Assembly (NCBI RefSeq): GCF_035013165.1 | Contig: NZ_JAYGJQ010000001.1 | Span: forward strand, 868,001 to 932,000 | Length of the DNA stretch: 64,000 nucleotides | Reading direction: 5' to 3' | From: Bacteriovorax sp. PP10 | GTDB lineage: Bacteria > Bdellovibrionota > Bacteriovoracia > Bacteriovoracales > Bacteriovoracaceae | Part shown: piece after piece, positions 16,326 through 24,529 of the stretch | Layout: every line of letters starts with the position of its first letter | Position numbering within the stretch: the first letter of the stretch is position 1 | Notes under the pieces: model-generated | What the model saw: the letters and a program-made list of their open reading frames with translations, nothing else | Told to the model about the DNA's origin: nothing | Database searches by the model: none | Made by a program: the position numbers and the translations under genes

Positions 16326-17093
16326 ATGAAAAGCATTTCATTAATCACTTTGTTTGTTACCTGTATGAGTACATCTGCATGGGGTGCTCTCGATTGCGAA
16401 GGGATGAAACATCCAAAATATAAAGAAGAGTACAAAGCATGTAAAAAACTTGAGGCCCAAAATGTTGGCCCATGTGCAGGACTCGATCATCCTAAATATC
16501 AAAGTGAGTATCAAACGTGTTTGAAAGTTGAAAAAGAAGTAAAGGTTTCAGACGACTGTTCAGGACTTAATCATCCTCAATTTCAAGATGAATATAAAGC
16601 ATGTTTGAAAGCAGAAATGTCCATTAAAGATAACTGCTCGGCGATGAATCATCCTCAATATCAAGATGAATATAAAGCGTGTTTAAAAGCAGAACAATAT
16701 GTCGCTTTAAGTGATTGCTCTGTTTTAAATAAACCGAAATCTCAGGCAGAGTATAAATTGTGCCTAAAAACAGAGATTAGAAGCACTCAAGATCCATGTG
16801 AGGGTTATAAGAAAACTGGTACTCATGAAGGTTCTCAGTACGAAAAATGTTTTATTCAATGGCAGGAATCTAAATTTACAACTGTTCCTAAAAAGGCCCC
16901 AAGAAATCCAGCAGATCCATGTGATGGGTATAGAAAATATGGTGAAGGTGAAGGGTCTGATTACGAGAAATGCTTCATTCAAAAAAGTGCAGCAGGAAGT
17001 AAGAGTATTTCTGATTTAAAAAGAGATGCTAAACCTGTAGATCAACAGAATTTTGCACCAGAAAAAGCAAGTTCAAATACAAGTTCGAAATAA
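16326..17093 (+). CDS. Exported Cys-repeat protein (CX14C 'HP..EY' modules)
   Basis: 255 residues from the ATG at 16326 (GGAG lies 6 bases before it), with signal peptide ending near AWGA. The mature protein is built from five modules of about 27 residues. Each carries C-x-G-(M/L)-x-HP-x(4)-EY-x-x-C, with Cys pairs at 24/39, 49/64, 77/92, 103/118 and 130/145. The fifth has KP for HP. Two longer variants follow with CX16C (157/174 and 198/215), reading DPC(E/D)GY...EGS(Q/D)YEKCF. Even Cys pairing suggests one disulfide per module in the periplasm or outside the cell. The same module occurs once in the Gly-rich protein at 24530. No known family recognised. A FliA-like promoter precedes it. Confidence 0.75.
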   Translation: MKSISLITLFVTCMSTSAWGALDCEGMKHPKYKEEYKACKKLEAQNVGPCAGLDHPKYQSEYQTCLKVEKEVKVSDDCSGLNHPQFQDEYKACLKAEMSIKDNCSAMNHPQYQDEYKACLKAEQYVALSDCSVLNKPKSQAEYKLCLKTEIRSTQDPCEGYKKTGTHEGSQYEKCFIQWQESKFTTVPKKAPRNPADPCDGYRKYGEGEGSDYEKCFIQKSAAGSKSISDLKRDAKPVDQQNFAPEKASSNTSSK

Positions 17094-17109
17094 AGATGCA
17101 AATAGTTTT

Positions 17110-17634
17110 TTAGTGATAAATAGTTATGGGTATAGGAGCAAATTCTATATCCATATTGTCCCAGATTTCTTTCATTTCATAATTTTCTACCGCGATACAT
17201 CCTGCAGTCCAGTCTCCACGATTTTCAAATAAAAGATCCATTGAATCGTCATCCAAAATCATCGACAGCGATGTGTAGTAGTTTGGCATACCGTGAATAA
17301 AAATATCAAAGCCTGGATTCACACCCATTTTTTTTGCGCGTTCGATATCTTCTAAGTTCGGATAAGTCACATGAATTGAGCGGTAGAATTTTGAATAAGG
17401 ATTTTTGTAATCCAATTCGTATTCACCTTCCGGGACTCGCTTGTCTCCCTCTTGCCTTTTAGGCGCCATTCCTCCGCGTCCTAACATCACCGTGTAGACT
17501 TTGGTCACTTCACCCTGAAACATCATTTCCATTCGATGCTGGGTCTTATAGACACGCACAGAATCGACCTGGTATTCGGCAGAGAAGAGTTGTGTTGAAA
17601 ATGAGAGAACAATAAATGTGATAAGTGTGTTCAT
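17110..17634 (-). CDS. Periplasmic L,D-transpeptidase (YkuD/YafK-like)
   Basis: About 174 residues with a signal peptide (MNTLITFIVLSFSTQLFSA). The ATG at 17634 was chosen over an in-frame TTG 9 bases upstream. The YkuD catalytic region is visible: the conserved His in DIFIHGMPN and the nucleophilic Cys in DWTAGCIAVEN, where the family usually has (S/T)xGC(I/V). The region KRQEGDKRVPEGEYELD matches the substrate-proximal 'G..TPxG.Y' stretch. Such enzymes form 3-3 cross-links, attach proteins to, or edit peptidoglycan; predatory relatives carry many. It converges on the Cys-repeat gene with no clear terminator between. Confidence 0.83.
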   Translation of the reverse strand: MNTLITFIVLSFSTQLFSAEYQVDSVRVYKTQHRMEMMFQGEVTKVYTVMLGRGGMAPKRQEGDKRVPEGEYELDYKNPYSKFYRSIHVTYPNLEDIERAKKMGVNPGFDIFIHGMPNYYTSLSMILDDDSMDLLFENRGDWTAGCIAVENYEMKEIWDNMDIEFAPIPITIYH

Positions 17635-17744
17635 AAAAATCAACCTACCAAATTTTATTTAGGAAAGCACTTAGGAAATTAACTTGAATATTTGCGTTTG
17701 CTACATAAAGATATGTCACAAAAAATCTTCAAGGATGAAAGTAA

Positions 17745-18350
17745 GTGGAAGAGCATAGTTTTGAAATTAAATGTGGGATCGTCATTGCAATTTTTGCGGC
17801 CGTTATGGCATTGAGCGATATGTTCGCAGGTAAATATGGCGAAGATGAAATTAAATTTATCAATGAGAAATCCAGTTCGTACATGTGGTATCAGGCCAAG
17901 AGTATTAGAGAGACTGTGGTTGAAGGTCAGAGAGATTTAATTAACACTCTTGTTCAAGGAAAAGCGATTAATGAAAACTCGCAAAATCTATTAAAAGAGC
18001 ACACTGATAAATTGACGAAGAAAATAGAGAGATACGAAAAAGAAAAAGCTGAAATCTTAAAAGGATCTTCTAAAGTTGGTGAAGTTAACTGGGTGCAAGA
18101 CGTAGATGGGAAACTTGGTCAGGTAATTGGTGCTAAGGAATACGAAGAAAAAATTGAAACATTAGGAAAGGCCGGAGATCAGTTCGATCTTTCCAATCTC
18201 TTTTTTCAGATTTGTTTAGTTATGGGGGCGATTAGTTTAGTTGTGAAGAAGCCCTCTCTTAGAACGACATTTTTCTATGTGATGATTTTTCTAGGGGTCT
18301 TAGGAAGCGGTTTTTCATTTATGGCCTTAACGATAGCCATGAAAGCGTAA
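17745..18350 (+). CDS. DUF4337-like inner-membrane protein
   Basis: 201 residues. An N-terminal membrane segment (about 10-28) is followed by YMWYQAKSIRETV, the most recognisable stretch of DUF4337 proteins. Then come a Lys/Glu-rich helical region likely to form a coiled coil (about 65-110), and two more membrane segments near the C-terminus (about 148-166 and 176-198). Function unknown. The start is GTG at 17745, with AAGGATG upstream. Its stop codon TAA forms the first bases of the sigma-28 promoter of the next gene, so that gene can be switched on independently. Confidence 0.7.
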   Translation: MEEHSFEIKCGIVIAIFAAVMALSDMFAGKYGEDEIKFINEKSSSYMWYQAKSIRETVVEGQRDLINTLVQGKAINENSQNLLKEHTDKLTKKIERYEKEKAEILKGSSKVGEVNWVQDVDGKLGQVIGAKEYEEKIETLGKAGDQFDLSNLFFQICLVMGAISLVVKKPSLRTTFFYVMIFLGVLGSGFSFMALTIAMKA

Positions 18351-18374
18351 AGTTTAAGAGGTATCTGCCGATGA
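18348..18374 (+). promoter_or_regulatory. Near-perfect sigma-28 (FliA) promoter
   Basis: TAAAGTTT (18348-18355), exactly 11 bases, GCCGATGA (18367-18374): 15 of 16 positions match the FliA consensus TAAAGTTT-N11-GCCGATAA. Transcription would start about 25 bases before the ATG at 18407. fliA itself is at 55449. Confidence 0.82.
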
Positions 18375-18406
18375 GACCTTGGAGTATTCTTAAGGTTGGA
18401 GTTTTT

Positions 18407-18928
18407 ATGAAGTCATTAATGAGTCTGGTTATTCTTGGTCTGACATTTAATTCTTTTGCTCTTGTGGCAGCAGAAACGGAATGTGGAAGTTTCAAGAAAT
18501 CAGGTGACCTTGTTGTGGCCTATGAAAAAATCAAAGCAAGTGGAAAGAAACAAACATACCCGAACATTGATCTCGATGCTTTTTTTAAATCTACTAATAA
18601 AGAAAGAATGGATTTTATCCATACGACTTGTGATGTAGGAATGGACCCTCATGAGATGGCGGCAGAGGCGCGTTCGATGTGCTACAACTCATGTTACAAA
18701 GAATCTTTTAAGATCTCTCATGAGAGAGCAAAGTCATGGGGTTTTATTAAGGCCTGTGGTGAAGTGTGTGATGGTGCTAATACGGCCTTAAAAGCATCGA
18801 TTAAAAACAGCGATGTCGTTCAAAATAAAAAGCCAAATGTCGTTGATACAAAAAGACAGGCAAAAGAAATGCAAGAGATCGAAGACATGATCTATCAGGC
18901 ACCAGCTAAAAAAGTTCAGGGTAAATAA
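18407..18928 (+). CDS. Secreted Cys-containing protein under sigma-28 control
   Basis: 173 residues from the ATG at 18407, which has TTGGAG upstream and gives a signal peptide (MKSLMSLVILGLTFNSFA). An in-frame ATG 36 bases upstream overlaps the promoter -10 and is unlikely. The mature protein has Cys in TECGSF, TTCDVG, SMCYNSCYKES and KACGEVCDG, seven in total, so disulfides are likely. The C-terminal third is Lys-rich and charged. No family recognised. The promoter places it in the motility regulon, so it may be a flagellum-associated or motility-stage exported protein (inference). Confidence 0.72.
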   Translation: MKSLMSLVILGLTFNSFALVAAETECGSFKKSGDLVVAYEKIKASGKKQTYPNIDLDAFFKSTNKERMDFIHTTCDVGMDPHEMAAEARSMCYNSCYKESFKISHERAKSWGFIKACGEVCDGANTALKASIKNSDVVQNKKPNVVDTKRQAKEMQEIEDMIYQAPAKKVQGK

Positions 18929-19462
18929 TTATTTTAATTTAAGGGCCATGAGTACGTCATCGATTCGATGATGACCTACACGCAGGCGATCTTCTAAAAC
19001 AGCAAGTTCAACAAAGCCTGCATTGGTATATAACTTTCTAGCGGGAGTGTTGTGAGCGAATACAGATAAATCTATCCATAGTAATGAATCTTCCGACTTT
19101 GCCCAATTGATGGCGTAGTCCAGAAGTTGTTTTCCCAGGCCTTGGCCTCGAAGAGGAGCTTCAAGTCCCATACCTAATTGAGCACGGTGAAGTGTTCCGT
19201 GAAAAAGATTTTTTAAGTTAAGAGTCCCAAGGATTTCTCCGTCAGCTTCAATGACAAAAACTCTTTGCCATCCTTCTTCAGTAATATCTTTGGAAAAACT
19301 AACCAGCTTATTGTTTCGCATTTCTTCTGCATCCCATGGATGCCCTGGAAGAAACGGGTGAGCGAGAGTCCCATTAAAACCGGGCTCGTCTTTATGACGG
19401 ACATCGTGATCCACGATGTCCGGTATATCCCCAAGCTCTGCGATTCTAATTTCGATTTTCAT
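18929..19462 (-). CDS. GNAT family N-acetyltransferase
   Basis: About 177 residues from the ATG at 19462, one base after the purA stop. This is a single GNAT domain: the N-terminal strand KIEIRIAELGDIPDIV, the central strands GEILGTLNLKN, the acetyl-CoA pyrophosphate loop LRGQGLGKQLLDYA (motif A, R-x-x-G-x-G/A), and the C-terminal VFAHNTPARKLYTNAGFVE (motif B). The substrate is unknown. Position suggests it is the last gene of the serA-like/purA operon. A longer TTG start inside purA is possible but not needed for the fold. Confidence 0.85.
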   Translation of the reverse strand: MKIEIRIAELGDIPDIVDHDVRHKDEPGFNGTLAHPFLPGHPWDAEEMRNNKLVSFSKDITEEGWQRVFVIEADGEILGTLNLKNLFHGTLHRAQLGMGLEAPLRGQGLGKQLLDYAINWAKSEDSLLWIDLSVFAHNTPARKLYTNAGFVELAVLEDRLRVGHHRIDDVLMALKLK

Positions 19463-19463
19463 T

Positions 19464-20744
19464 CTAGAAGTAATCCTTTCTGAAAAGGATTTCTTTTCTC
19501 TCAGGTCCAAATGCTAAAATCCCAACAGGAATCCCAAGGAAAGTTTCAATTTCCAAGATGTATGCATTTAGTTCTGGAGATAAGTCTTTAGCAGTCTTAT
19601 TTGTGAAATCATCTTTGAAAGGCTTAAGTGTTTTATAAACAGGCTCAGCTTTGTAAAGATCGATACCAGGATAAGCTACATCAATTGTTTTACCTTCGTA
19701 TTTGTACGCTACACACACTTTCAATTCATCAACAGCACATAGGATGTCTAGTTTTGTAAGCGCGATAGAAGTCAGGTTAGAAGCTTTTACAGAGTACTTA
19801 AGAAGTGGAAGGTCAATCCATCCACAACGACGTTTTCTTCCAGTTGTTGCTCCGAACTCTTTTCCGATCGTCTGAATTTGTTCTCCGACAGCATCGAATA
19901 ATTCAGTAGGGAAAGGTCCTTCTCCAACTCTTGTTGTGTAGGCCTTAGTGATCCCTAAAACTTCTTGAACTGATGATTCTGGGATTCCTGCACCAGTATA
20001 AACTCCTCCAAGAGCAGTTGATGAGCTGGTAACGAATGGATAAGTTCCGTAATCGATATCAAGAAGAATCCCTTGAGCACCTTCGAAAAGAATTTTTTTG
20101 CCAGCGATAACTGCTTGATCCAGATAAGAGAATGTATCGCACACAAATGGTCTTACATTTTTTCCAAGTTCAAATAGTCTTTGTGCTTCTTCATCAACAG
20201 ATGGGAAAGCGATGTCGTAACGATGACGGAAAAGGATTTCTTTTTCTTCAAGGTTGCGAGCTAGTTTAATTTTCAGAGAAGGAAGATCGAATAAGTCTTT
20301 CATCTTGATCGCGCGACGAGCGATTTTATCTTCGTACGCAGGGCCAATACCTTTTCCAGTTGTTCCGATTTTTACAGCACCTTGAGACTCGCGAGCGGCG
20401 TCTAAAAGTTTGTTGTAGCTCGTGATGACTGTGACGTTCTCAGAGATTTTTAAATTCTCTGATGTCACCTTAATTCCAGCGTCAGCAACTGTGACTAATT
20501 CTTTTTGGAAAGCTTCTGGTTCAAACACTACACCGTGTCCGATAACAGAAACGCTGTGTTTGTGAAGAATCCCAGAAGGGATTAAGTGAAGAACGATTTT
20601 ACGTCCATCTACAATAATGGTGTGACCGGCGTTGTTTCCACCTTGGTATCTTACTACCACGTCACATTTTTCGCTTAGAAGATCGGTAATTTTTCCTTTA
20701 CCTTCATCACCCCATTGGGCACCAATAATTGCTAATGTTTTCAT
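19464..20744 (-). CDS. purA: Adenylosuccinate synthetase
   Basis: 426 residues, full length. It catalyses GTP-dependent condensation of IMP with aspartate, the first committed step from IMP to AMP. Visible motifs are the P-loop GDEGKGK (residues 12-18), GGNNAGHTI, GTTGKGIGPAY in the IMP site, FEGAQGILLDIDYGTYPFVTSS, and TTGRKRRCGWIDL in the aspartate/GTP region. The ATG has AAGGGAAA upstream and overlaps the stop of the serA-like gene by one base (TAATG). It sits in the same window as xanthine dehydrogenase, so both purine building and purine oxidation are encoded. Confidence 0.97.
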   Translation of the reverse strand: MKTLAIIGAQWGDEGKGKITDLLSEKCDVVVRYQGGNNAGHTIIVDGRKIVLHLIPSGILHKHSVSVIGHGVVFEPEAFQKELVTVADAGIKVTSENLKISENVTVITSYNKLLDAARESQGAVKIGTTGKGIGPAYEDKIARRAIKMKDLFDLPSLKIKLARNLEEKEILFRHRYDIAFPSVDEEAQRLFELGKNVRPFVCDTFSYLDQAVIAGKKILFEGAQGILLDIDYGTYPFVTSSSTALGGVYTGAGIPESSVQEVLGITKAYTTRVGEGPFPTELFDAVGEQIQTIGKEFGATTGRKRRCGWIDLPLLKYSVKASNLTSIALTKLDILCAVDELKVCVAYKYEGKTIDVAYPGIDLYKAEPVYKTLKPFKDDFTNKTAKDLSPELNAYILEIETFLGIPVGILAFGPERKEILFRKDYF

Positions 20745-21694
20745 TATTTTCCCTTAACTTCGTTTAGAAGGTTTTTGTTCATGAAAAATTCGTTGATCTG
20801 ATGAACTGCCATTTCTCCAACTCTGAATTGTGCTTCTTCAGTTGAAGCTCCAACGTGTGGAGACATGATTAGGTTCGATAATTCTTTTAGTTTTGAATCA
20901 GCTGGAAGTGGCTCAACAGCAAATACGTCGAATCCTGCAGCTCTGATTTTTTTGTCTTTTAAAGTTGTGTATAGAGCTTCTTCATCAACGATTCCACCGC
21001 GAGCAGCATTGATTAGGATAGCGTCTTTTTTCATCAGACCTAATAGTTCAGCATTAATCATACCTTTTGTTTGTGGCATAAGTGGAGTGTGGATAGAGAT
21101 GATATCGCACTCGCTGAAAATTTCTTTTAGATCAAGACATCTTTTTGAATTAGCGATGTCGCATTTTTCTGTAACAGGATCGAAGAAGAAAATTTCCGGT
21201 TCGAATCCTGAAATTCTTTTTGCAACGATTTGTCCGATTCTACCAAAACCCACGATCCCAACTTTTTTCTTCCAAAGCTCTAATCCCGTAAGAGCGTTCT
21301 TTTCCCATTTCCCTTCGTGCATAGTTTTATCAGCGAATGGAATATTACGAAGACAAGACATCATAAGAGCTACGGCTTGTTCAGCAGCAGAGTTATTGTT
21401 TGCTCCTGGAGTGTTGGCAACTTTTACGCCCTTTTCAGCACATAAAGTTTTATCAATATTGTCCGTTCCTTCACCTGCGCGAATAACGATTTTTAAATTT
21501 GGAGCTAATGCCAGAAGTTCAGCATTGATTGTTGTTGCTGATCTGATGATCAATCCATCAACTTTCGGAAGAAGTGCTTTTAATTCATCTTGAGAAACTT
21601 TTGACGTTGGATGGACTTCTAGATTTGAGTTCTTTCTTAGTTCTTCAAACAGAGATTTATCAAAGCCGTCTGGAACGACAATAAAAGGTTTCAT
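20744..21694 (-). CDS. serA: D-3-phosphoglycerate dehydrogenase-like 2-hydroxyacid dehydrogenase
   Basis: 316 residues from the ATG at 21694, chosen because GAGGAG lies 8 bases before it. It is a short-type D-2-hydroxyacid dehydrogenase without the C-terminal ACT domain. Features are the substrate-site IRSATTINAELL, IRAGEGTDNID, the NAD fold VGIVGFGRIGQIVAKR, NAARGGIVDEEAL with the catalytic Arg, and SPHVGASTEEAQ with the catalytic His. Family members oxidise 3-phosphoglycerate for serine synthesis; other hydroxyacid substrates are possible. It is translationally coupled to purA. Confidence 0.85.
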   Translation of the reverse strand: MKPFIVVPDGFDKSLFEELRKNSNLEVHPTSKVSQDELKALLPKVDGLIIRSATTINAELLALAPNLKIVIRAGEGTDNIDKTLCAEKGVKVANTPGANNNSAAEQAVALMMSCLRNIPFADKTMHEGKWEKNALTGLELWKKKVGIVGFGRIGQIVAKRISGFEPEIFFFDPVTEKCDIANSKRCLDLKEIFSECDIISIHTPLMPQTKGMINAELLGLMKKDAILINAARGGIVDEEALYTTLKDKKIRAAGFDVFAVEPLPADSKLKELSNLIMSPHVGASTEEAQFRVGEMAVHQINEFFMNKNLLNEVKGK

Positions 21695-21784
21695 GAGATT
21701 TTCTCCTCGAATGGGGTTGGTGAATGTTTTGGGATTCGCCACATTATAGGATAGAGAGAGAAAGACCTACAAGCTAAAGTTTAT

Positions 21785-22330
21785 CTAAATATCACCCAGA
21801 AGGTTTTGCAGATGCTCTGTAAGTTTATGAAGAGCATTAGGAGGAAAATCCAGTTTCCTGTAAGTAACCCCTGACAATTCAAAGATTCTTTTAGCGATTC
21901 TATTTGATTCAGTCGAATGATGCTTATCAGAAAGATAAATAACTTCTTTTACTTTTGAAGAGGCGATTAGTTTCGCACATTCATTACATGGAAAAAGTGT
22001 GACGTAAGCGCGAGAGCCTTCAAGAGATCTGCTTGCGTGCAAAATTGCATTTGCCTCACTGTGCACAACGTAACCATATTTTTGGAATTCTAATGGAGCA
22101 GAAGGGTCTTTTCCCCAGGGAACTTTTGATTCATCGATACCAGCGACGAACCCATTGTAGCCCATAGTGATTTGGTGATTATTTTTATCAACAAAGACTG
22201 AGCCCACTTTCGTGGCCGGATCTTTAGATTTGAAAGCAGCAATCATAGCTTGCAGCATGAAGTATTCATCCCATGAAAGCGCAGATTTCGTAGGTACAAA
22301 GTTAATTTTTGGGTCGGTATAATCAATCAT
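21785..22330 (-). CDS. dCMP / cytidine deaminase family zinc enzyme
   Basis: About 181 residues from the ATG at 22330, or 194 from an in-frame TTG at 22369. The zinc and catalytic motifs are HSEANAI and PCNECAK, the HAE...PCxxC arrangement of deoxycytidylate and related deaminases. LSWDEYFMLQAM and GYNGFVAGID match the dCMP deaminase/ComEB group, which turns dCMP into dUMP for thymidylate synthesis. The product is larger than a minimal deaminase owing to an extra C-terminal helix region. Start choice matters because a 9-bp inverted repeat lies just upstream of the inner ATG. Confidence 0.83.
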   Translation of the reverse strand: MIDYTDPKINFVPTKSALSWDEYFMLQAMIAAFKSKDPATKVGSVFVDKNNHQITMGYNGFVAGIDESKVPWGKDPSAPLEFQKYGYVVHSEANAILHASRSLEGSRAYVTLFPCNECAKLIASSKVKEVIYLSDKHHSTESNRIAKRIFELSGVTYRKLDFPPNALHKLTEHLQNLLGDI

Positions 22331-22334
22331 ATGC

Positions 22335-22368
22335 TGACTAAAATCCAATTTTAGAGGCCTTTTAGTCA
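22335..22368. promoter_or_regulatory. Inverted repeat at the deaminase start
   Basis: TGACTAAAA (22335-22343) and TTTTAGTCA (22360-22368), perfect 9-bp arms, 16-base centre. It lies within 5 bases of the ATG at 22330. It may be an operator or an mRNA hairpin that covers the translation start. Confidence 0.4.
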
Positions 22369-22445
22369 AGAAAAATTAAAAAGATTCTTGTATCATCTGA
22401 TTTAAGTCGTTACACTTTAAGAGATAATTACTTATTGAGGTTTCA

Positions 22446-22892
22446 ATGAAAACAGATTTTGATACATTGCGTGCACTCGCTAGCTATACAATCAACAATC
22501 TCAAAGAGAAAAAGTTGATTGAATTTCACCCTTCAAAGCGTGAAGAACTAATTGAAGCTATGGCGACTGAATACGGCGTTAGTTTTGCAACTGATGAAGA
22601 CGTAAGAGACCAAGCTATTGAAGAAGTAGAAGAGAAAATGGGGGTTGATAACCTACCAGAAGACGTGACTGAATCAGAAATGTTCAACCACGCTAGAAAA
22701 GAAATCATTAAATCGTTTAACGGCGAGAATATTGGTGGATTATATCTAGTTGAGTCTCTTCACCAAATCGCAGTTAGAATGAAAGACTTTGTTCTTAATT
22801 GTGATTTAATTGATGATGTTTTTGGATCTGATGAAGATCTAATCGCATTCCTAGTGGCTAAGATCAGACTTTTCTCTCCTAAAAAGAACTAA
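22446..22892 (+). CDS. DUF507-like acidic cytoplasmic protein
   Basis: 148 residues, very acidic, mostly helical, without signal peptide or Cys pairs. The first half (residues ~1-60) ends with an AIEEVEEKMG helix, and FNHARKEIIKSF follows. The layout resembles DUF507 proteins found in several deltaproteobacteria-like lineages and epsilonproteobacteria, but the match is not certain. GAGG lies 8 bases before the ATG. It is transcribed alone and has a strong terminator. Function unknown. Confidence 0.65.
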   Translation: MKTDFDTLRALASYTINNLKEKKLIEFHPSKREELIEAMATEYGVSFATDEDVRDQAIEEVEEKMGVDNLPEDVTESEMFNHARKEIIKSFNGENIGGLYLVESLHQIAVRMKDFVLNCDLIDDVFGSDEDLIAFLVAKIRLFSPKKN

Positions 22893-22900
22893 TTTTGTTA

Positions 22901-22930
22901 AGAAGGCCTGGTGAAAACCAGGCCTTTTTA
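22901..22930. terminator. Rho-independent terminator with GAAA loop
   Basis: Stem AAGGCCTGGT/ACCAGGCCTT (22903-22912, 22917-22926) closed by the stable tetraloop GAAA, followed by a T run. Confidence 0.92.
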
Positions 22931-22973
22931 GTTTTAGGGCCTATAAAAATTCCCAATTAATTTAGTCTGAGAT

Positions 22974-23645
22974 TTAAATCTGCTGGAACTCGAGTCCTAA
23001 GGCATAGTACTCATCTTTCCCATAACCTCTTTTAGTATGAACTCTGGCGTTTTTAATAACCGCTTTCATTTCATTACCAAGAGATTCAAAAAAACTTAGT
23101 CCCTCAAGAGCGATCGCCTCATTCAGCTTCACTGAACTCAACGTCTCTTTACTGACGATAATGCAAATTCCACTTTTAGAAATATTATAAATAGGGCAGG
23201 CAACGTTCACCTGCGCTTCATCATTATCTTTACTGTTAAATTTTGCGGCCACAAATCTTTTTTCTTCCTGATCAATATACACACGTGGGTGAATACGTAA
23301 TTCTTTCAAACGTACGTCATGAGGAATTTGAAAAGTGAGTGATCCATTTTTTCCAGCATGAACAATTGATGTTCTGGTTTTAAAAACGAAGTCCTGAACT
23401 TGTAGTAAAAAGTATGTTTCAAGGTGAGTGTTGAAGTGAGCTTTATCAATATCATTAATCGCGATAGAGAAGACACCTTCAAAGATGTCGATTGAAGCAA
23501 ACTTTACTTCACATTTAAAAGAACGTTCTTGTGTCTTGGGATCTTTCTGCCAGATCGTCATAGTTGTTTCTGCTTCAAATTTCTTTTGAACCAGCTTTAC
23601 AATTTCTTCACGGCTTTTCGAAATACGGTATTCGGAAACACTCAT
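22974..23645 (-). CDS. PilZ-domain protein, putative c-di-GMP effector
   Basis: 223 residues. The N-terminal half (about 1-110) resembles a YcgR-N-like beta-rich flanking domain. The C-terminal half has the two PilZ signatures: RIHPR (RxxxR) and, about 45 residues on, NISKSG (N/DxSxxG). Both needed arginines and the Ser/Gly motif are intact, so c-di-GMP binding is expected. PilZ proteins with this layout often brake flagella or control gliding in predators. It lies downstream of a membrane protein gene on the same strand, with a hairpin between. No strong Shine-Dalgarno is visible. Confidence 0.82.
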   Translation of the reverse strand: MSVSEYRISKSREEIVKLVQKKFEAETTMTIWQKDPKTQERSFKCEVKFASIDIFEGVFSIAINDIDKAHFNTHLETYFLLQVQDFVFKTRTSIVHAGKNGSLTFQIPHDVRLKELRIHPRVYIDQEEKRFVAAKFNSKDNDEAQVNVACPIYNISKSGICIIVSKETLSSVKLNEAIALEGLSFFESLGNEMKAVIKNARVHTKRGYGKDEYYALGLEFQQI

Positions 23646-23696
23646 AGAAATATTATCGGTGGAATCTGGAATTTACTCAAGATTAGCAAAATATTC

Positions 23697-23733
23697 ACTA
23701 CTTCCGGGAGACCCCCCTGGCAATGAAAGTAGT
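23697..23733. other. GC-rich stem-loop between two minus-strand genes
   Basis: Arms 23697-23705 and 23725-23733 pair over 9 bp with one wobble, and a C/G-rich centre can pair further. No T run follows on the minus strand, so a simple terminator is unlikely. It may be a leader structure or processing site ahead of the PilZ gene. Confidence 0.4.
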
Positions 23734-23750
23734 CACTTAAATAAATTCTA

Positions 23751-24335
23751 CTACCCAACTACTTCCAGTCTTAGCATGACCTCTTCAAAATACGGGCCTT
23801 CTACTAGTCCGTTTAGAATAGAGCTTTTGCTTTCGGCATACATATAATGACCGTGCTCAATATCGCGGATTAAGAAAGCATCGTAGTAAAGTCTCTCAGC
23901 GCGGTCAGCAGTTGCTGTTCCTTCCAAGCGAAGCATTTCATACTTACCAGATTTGATGAGATCTTTTTCTGCAAAGTCTGATGGATTATGAATCACGCTA
24001 TTTTCTTCGTCGAAGAGAATTCTTCTATCCGAAATTTTTTCTTTGAAGAGTTCGATAATATCTTTATCGCTATTTTCTGTGATCCAGATAAAACGTGCTT
24101 CCCAATCGTAACGAGTGTCGAGACGTTTGAAGCAGATTTCATTTTCATTTCCTGTATCAACCAAACTCCACCAGCGCGGAGTGAGTAGTTTAAAATTTTT
24201 AAAAATTATTTCCTGTGCATTTTCCAGATAATTTCTTTTTTCATTTTTAATAACTCGCATAGTGTACACACCAAGGGCCATCAAAAGAAAGAAGGCGAGC
24301 CACTCGAAAGCGAGCCCTAAATTGGCCATAACCAT
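23751..24335 (-). CDS. Single-pass membrane protein of unknown function
   Basis: 194 residues from the ATG at 24335, which has GAGGG 6 bases upstream. One N-terminal membrane segment (about 8-26, FEWLAFFLLMALGVYTM) anchors a soluble cytoplasmic or periplasmic domain. That domain is rich in Trp and charged residues (LLTPRWWSLVDTG, YDWEARFIWIT). I do not recognise the family. It is followed on the same strand by the PilZ gene, so the two may form a small c-di-GMP-linked unit; this is only positional. Confidence 0.65.
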   Translation of the reverse strand: MVMANLGLAFEWLAFFLLMALGVYTMRVIKNEKRNYLENAQEIIFKNFKLLTPRWWSLVDTGNENEICFKRLDTRYDWEARFIWITENSDKDIIELFKEKISDRRILFDEENSVIHNPSDFAEKDLIKSGKYEMLRLEGTATADRAERLYYDAFLIRDIEHGHYMYAESKSSILNGLVEGPYFEEVMLRLEVVG

Positions 24336-24529
24336 GAAAAACCCTCGGGTATTGAAGCTGATCATTCTCAACTTATTTAGTTATACAAATTATTCTCATC
24401 GCGATTACCAAGGCTTAGAGCTAAACCCTAGTAGGCAGAAAGATCTCACTAAACTTTTCTCAGGTAATTGCCGAAAATAAGTATTGAGTAGTTCTAAGAT
24501 CTCGATAATTCCTTTTTGGAGACGCGTTT

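Noticed and set aside
20865-21593. 242-codon plus-strand frame opposite the serA-like gene
   Set aside because: It is antisense to a clear dehydrogenase with all motifs intact and has no start signals.
23646-23750. Possible c-di-GMP (GEMM) riboswitch ahead of the PilZ gene
   Set aside because: The conserved GEMM core and tetraloop-receptor bases are not visible; only a simple stem-loop can be supported.
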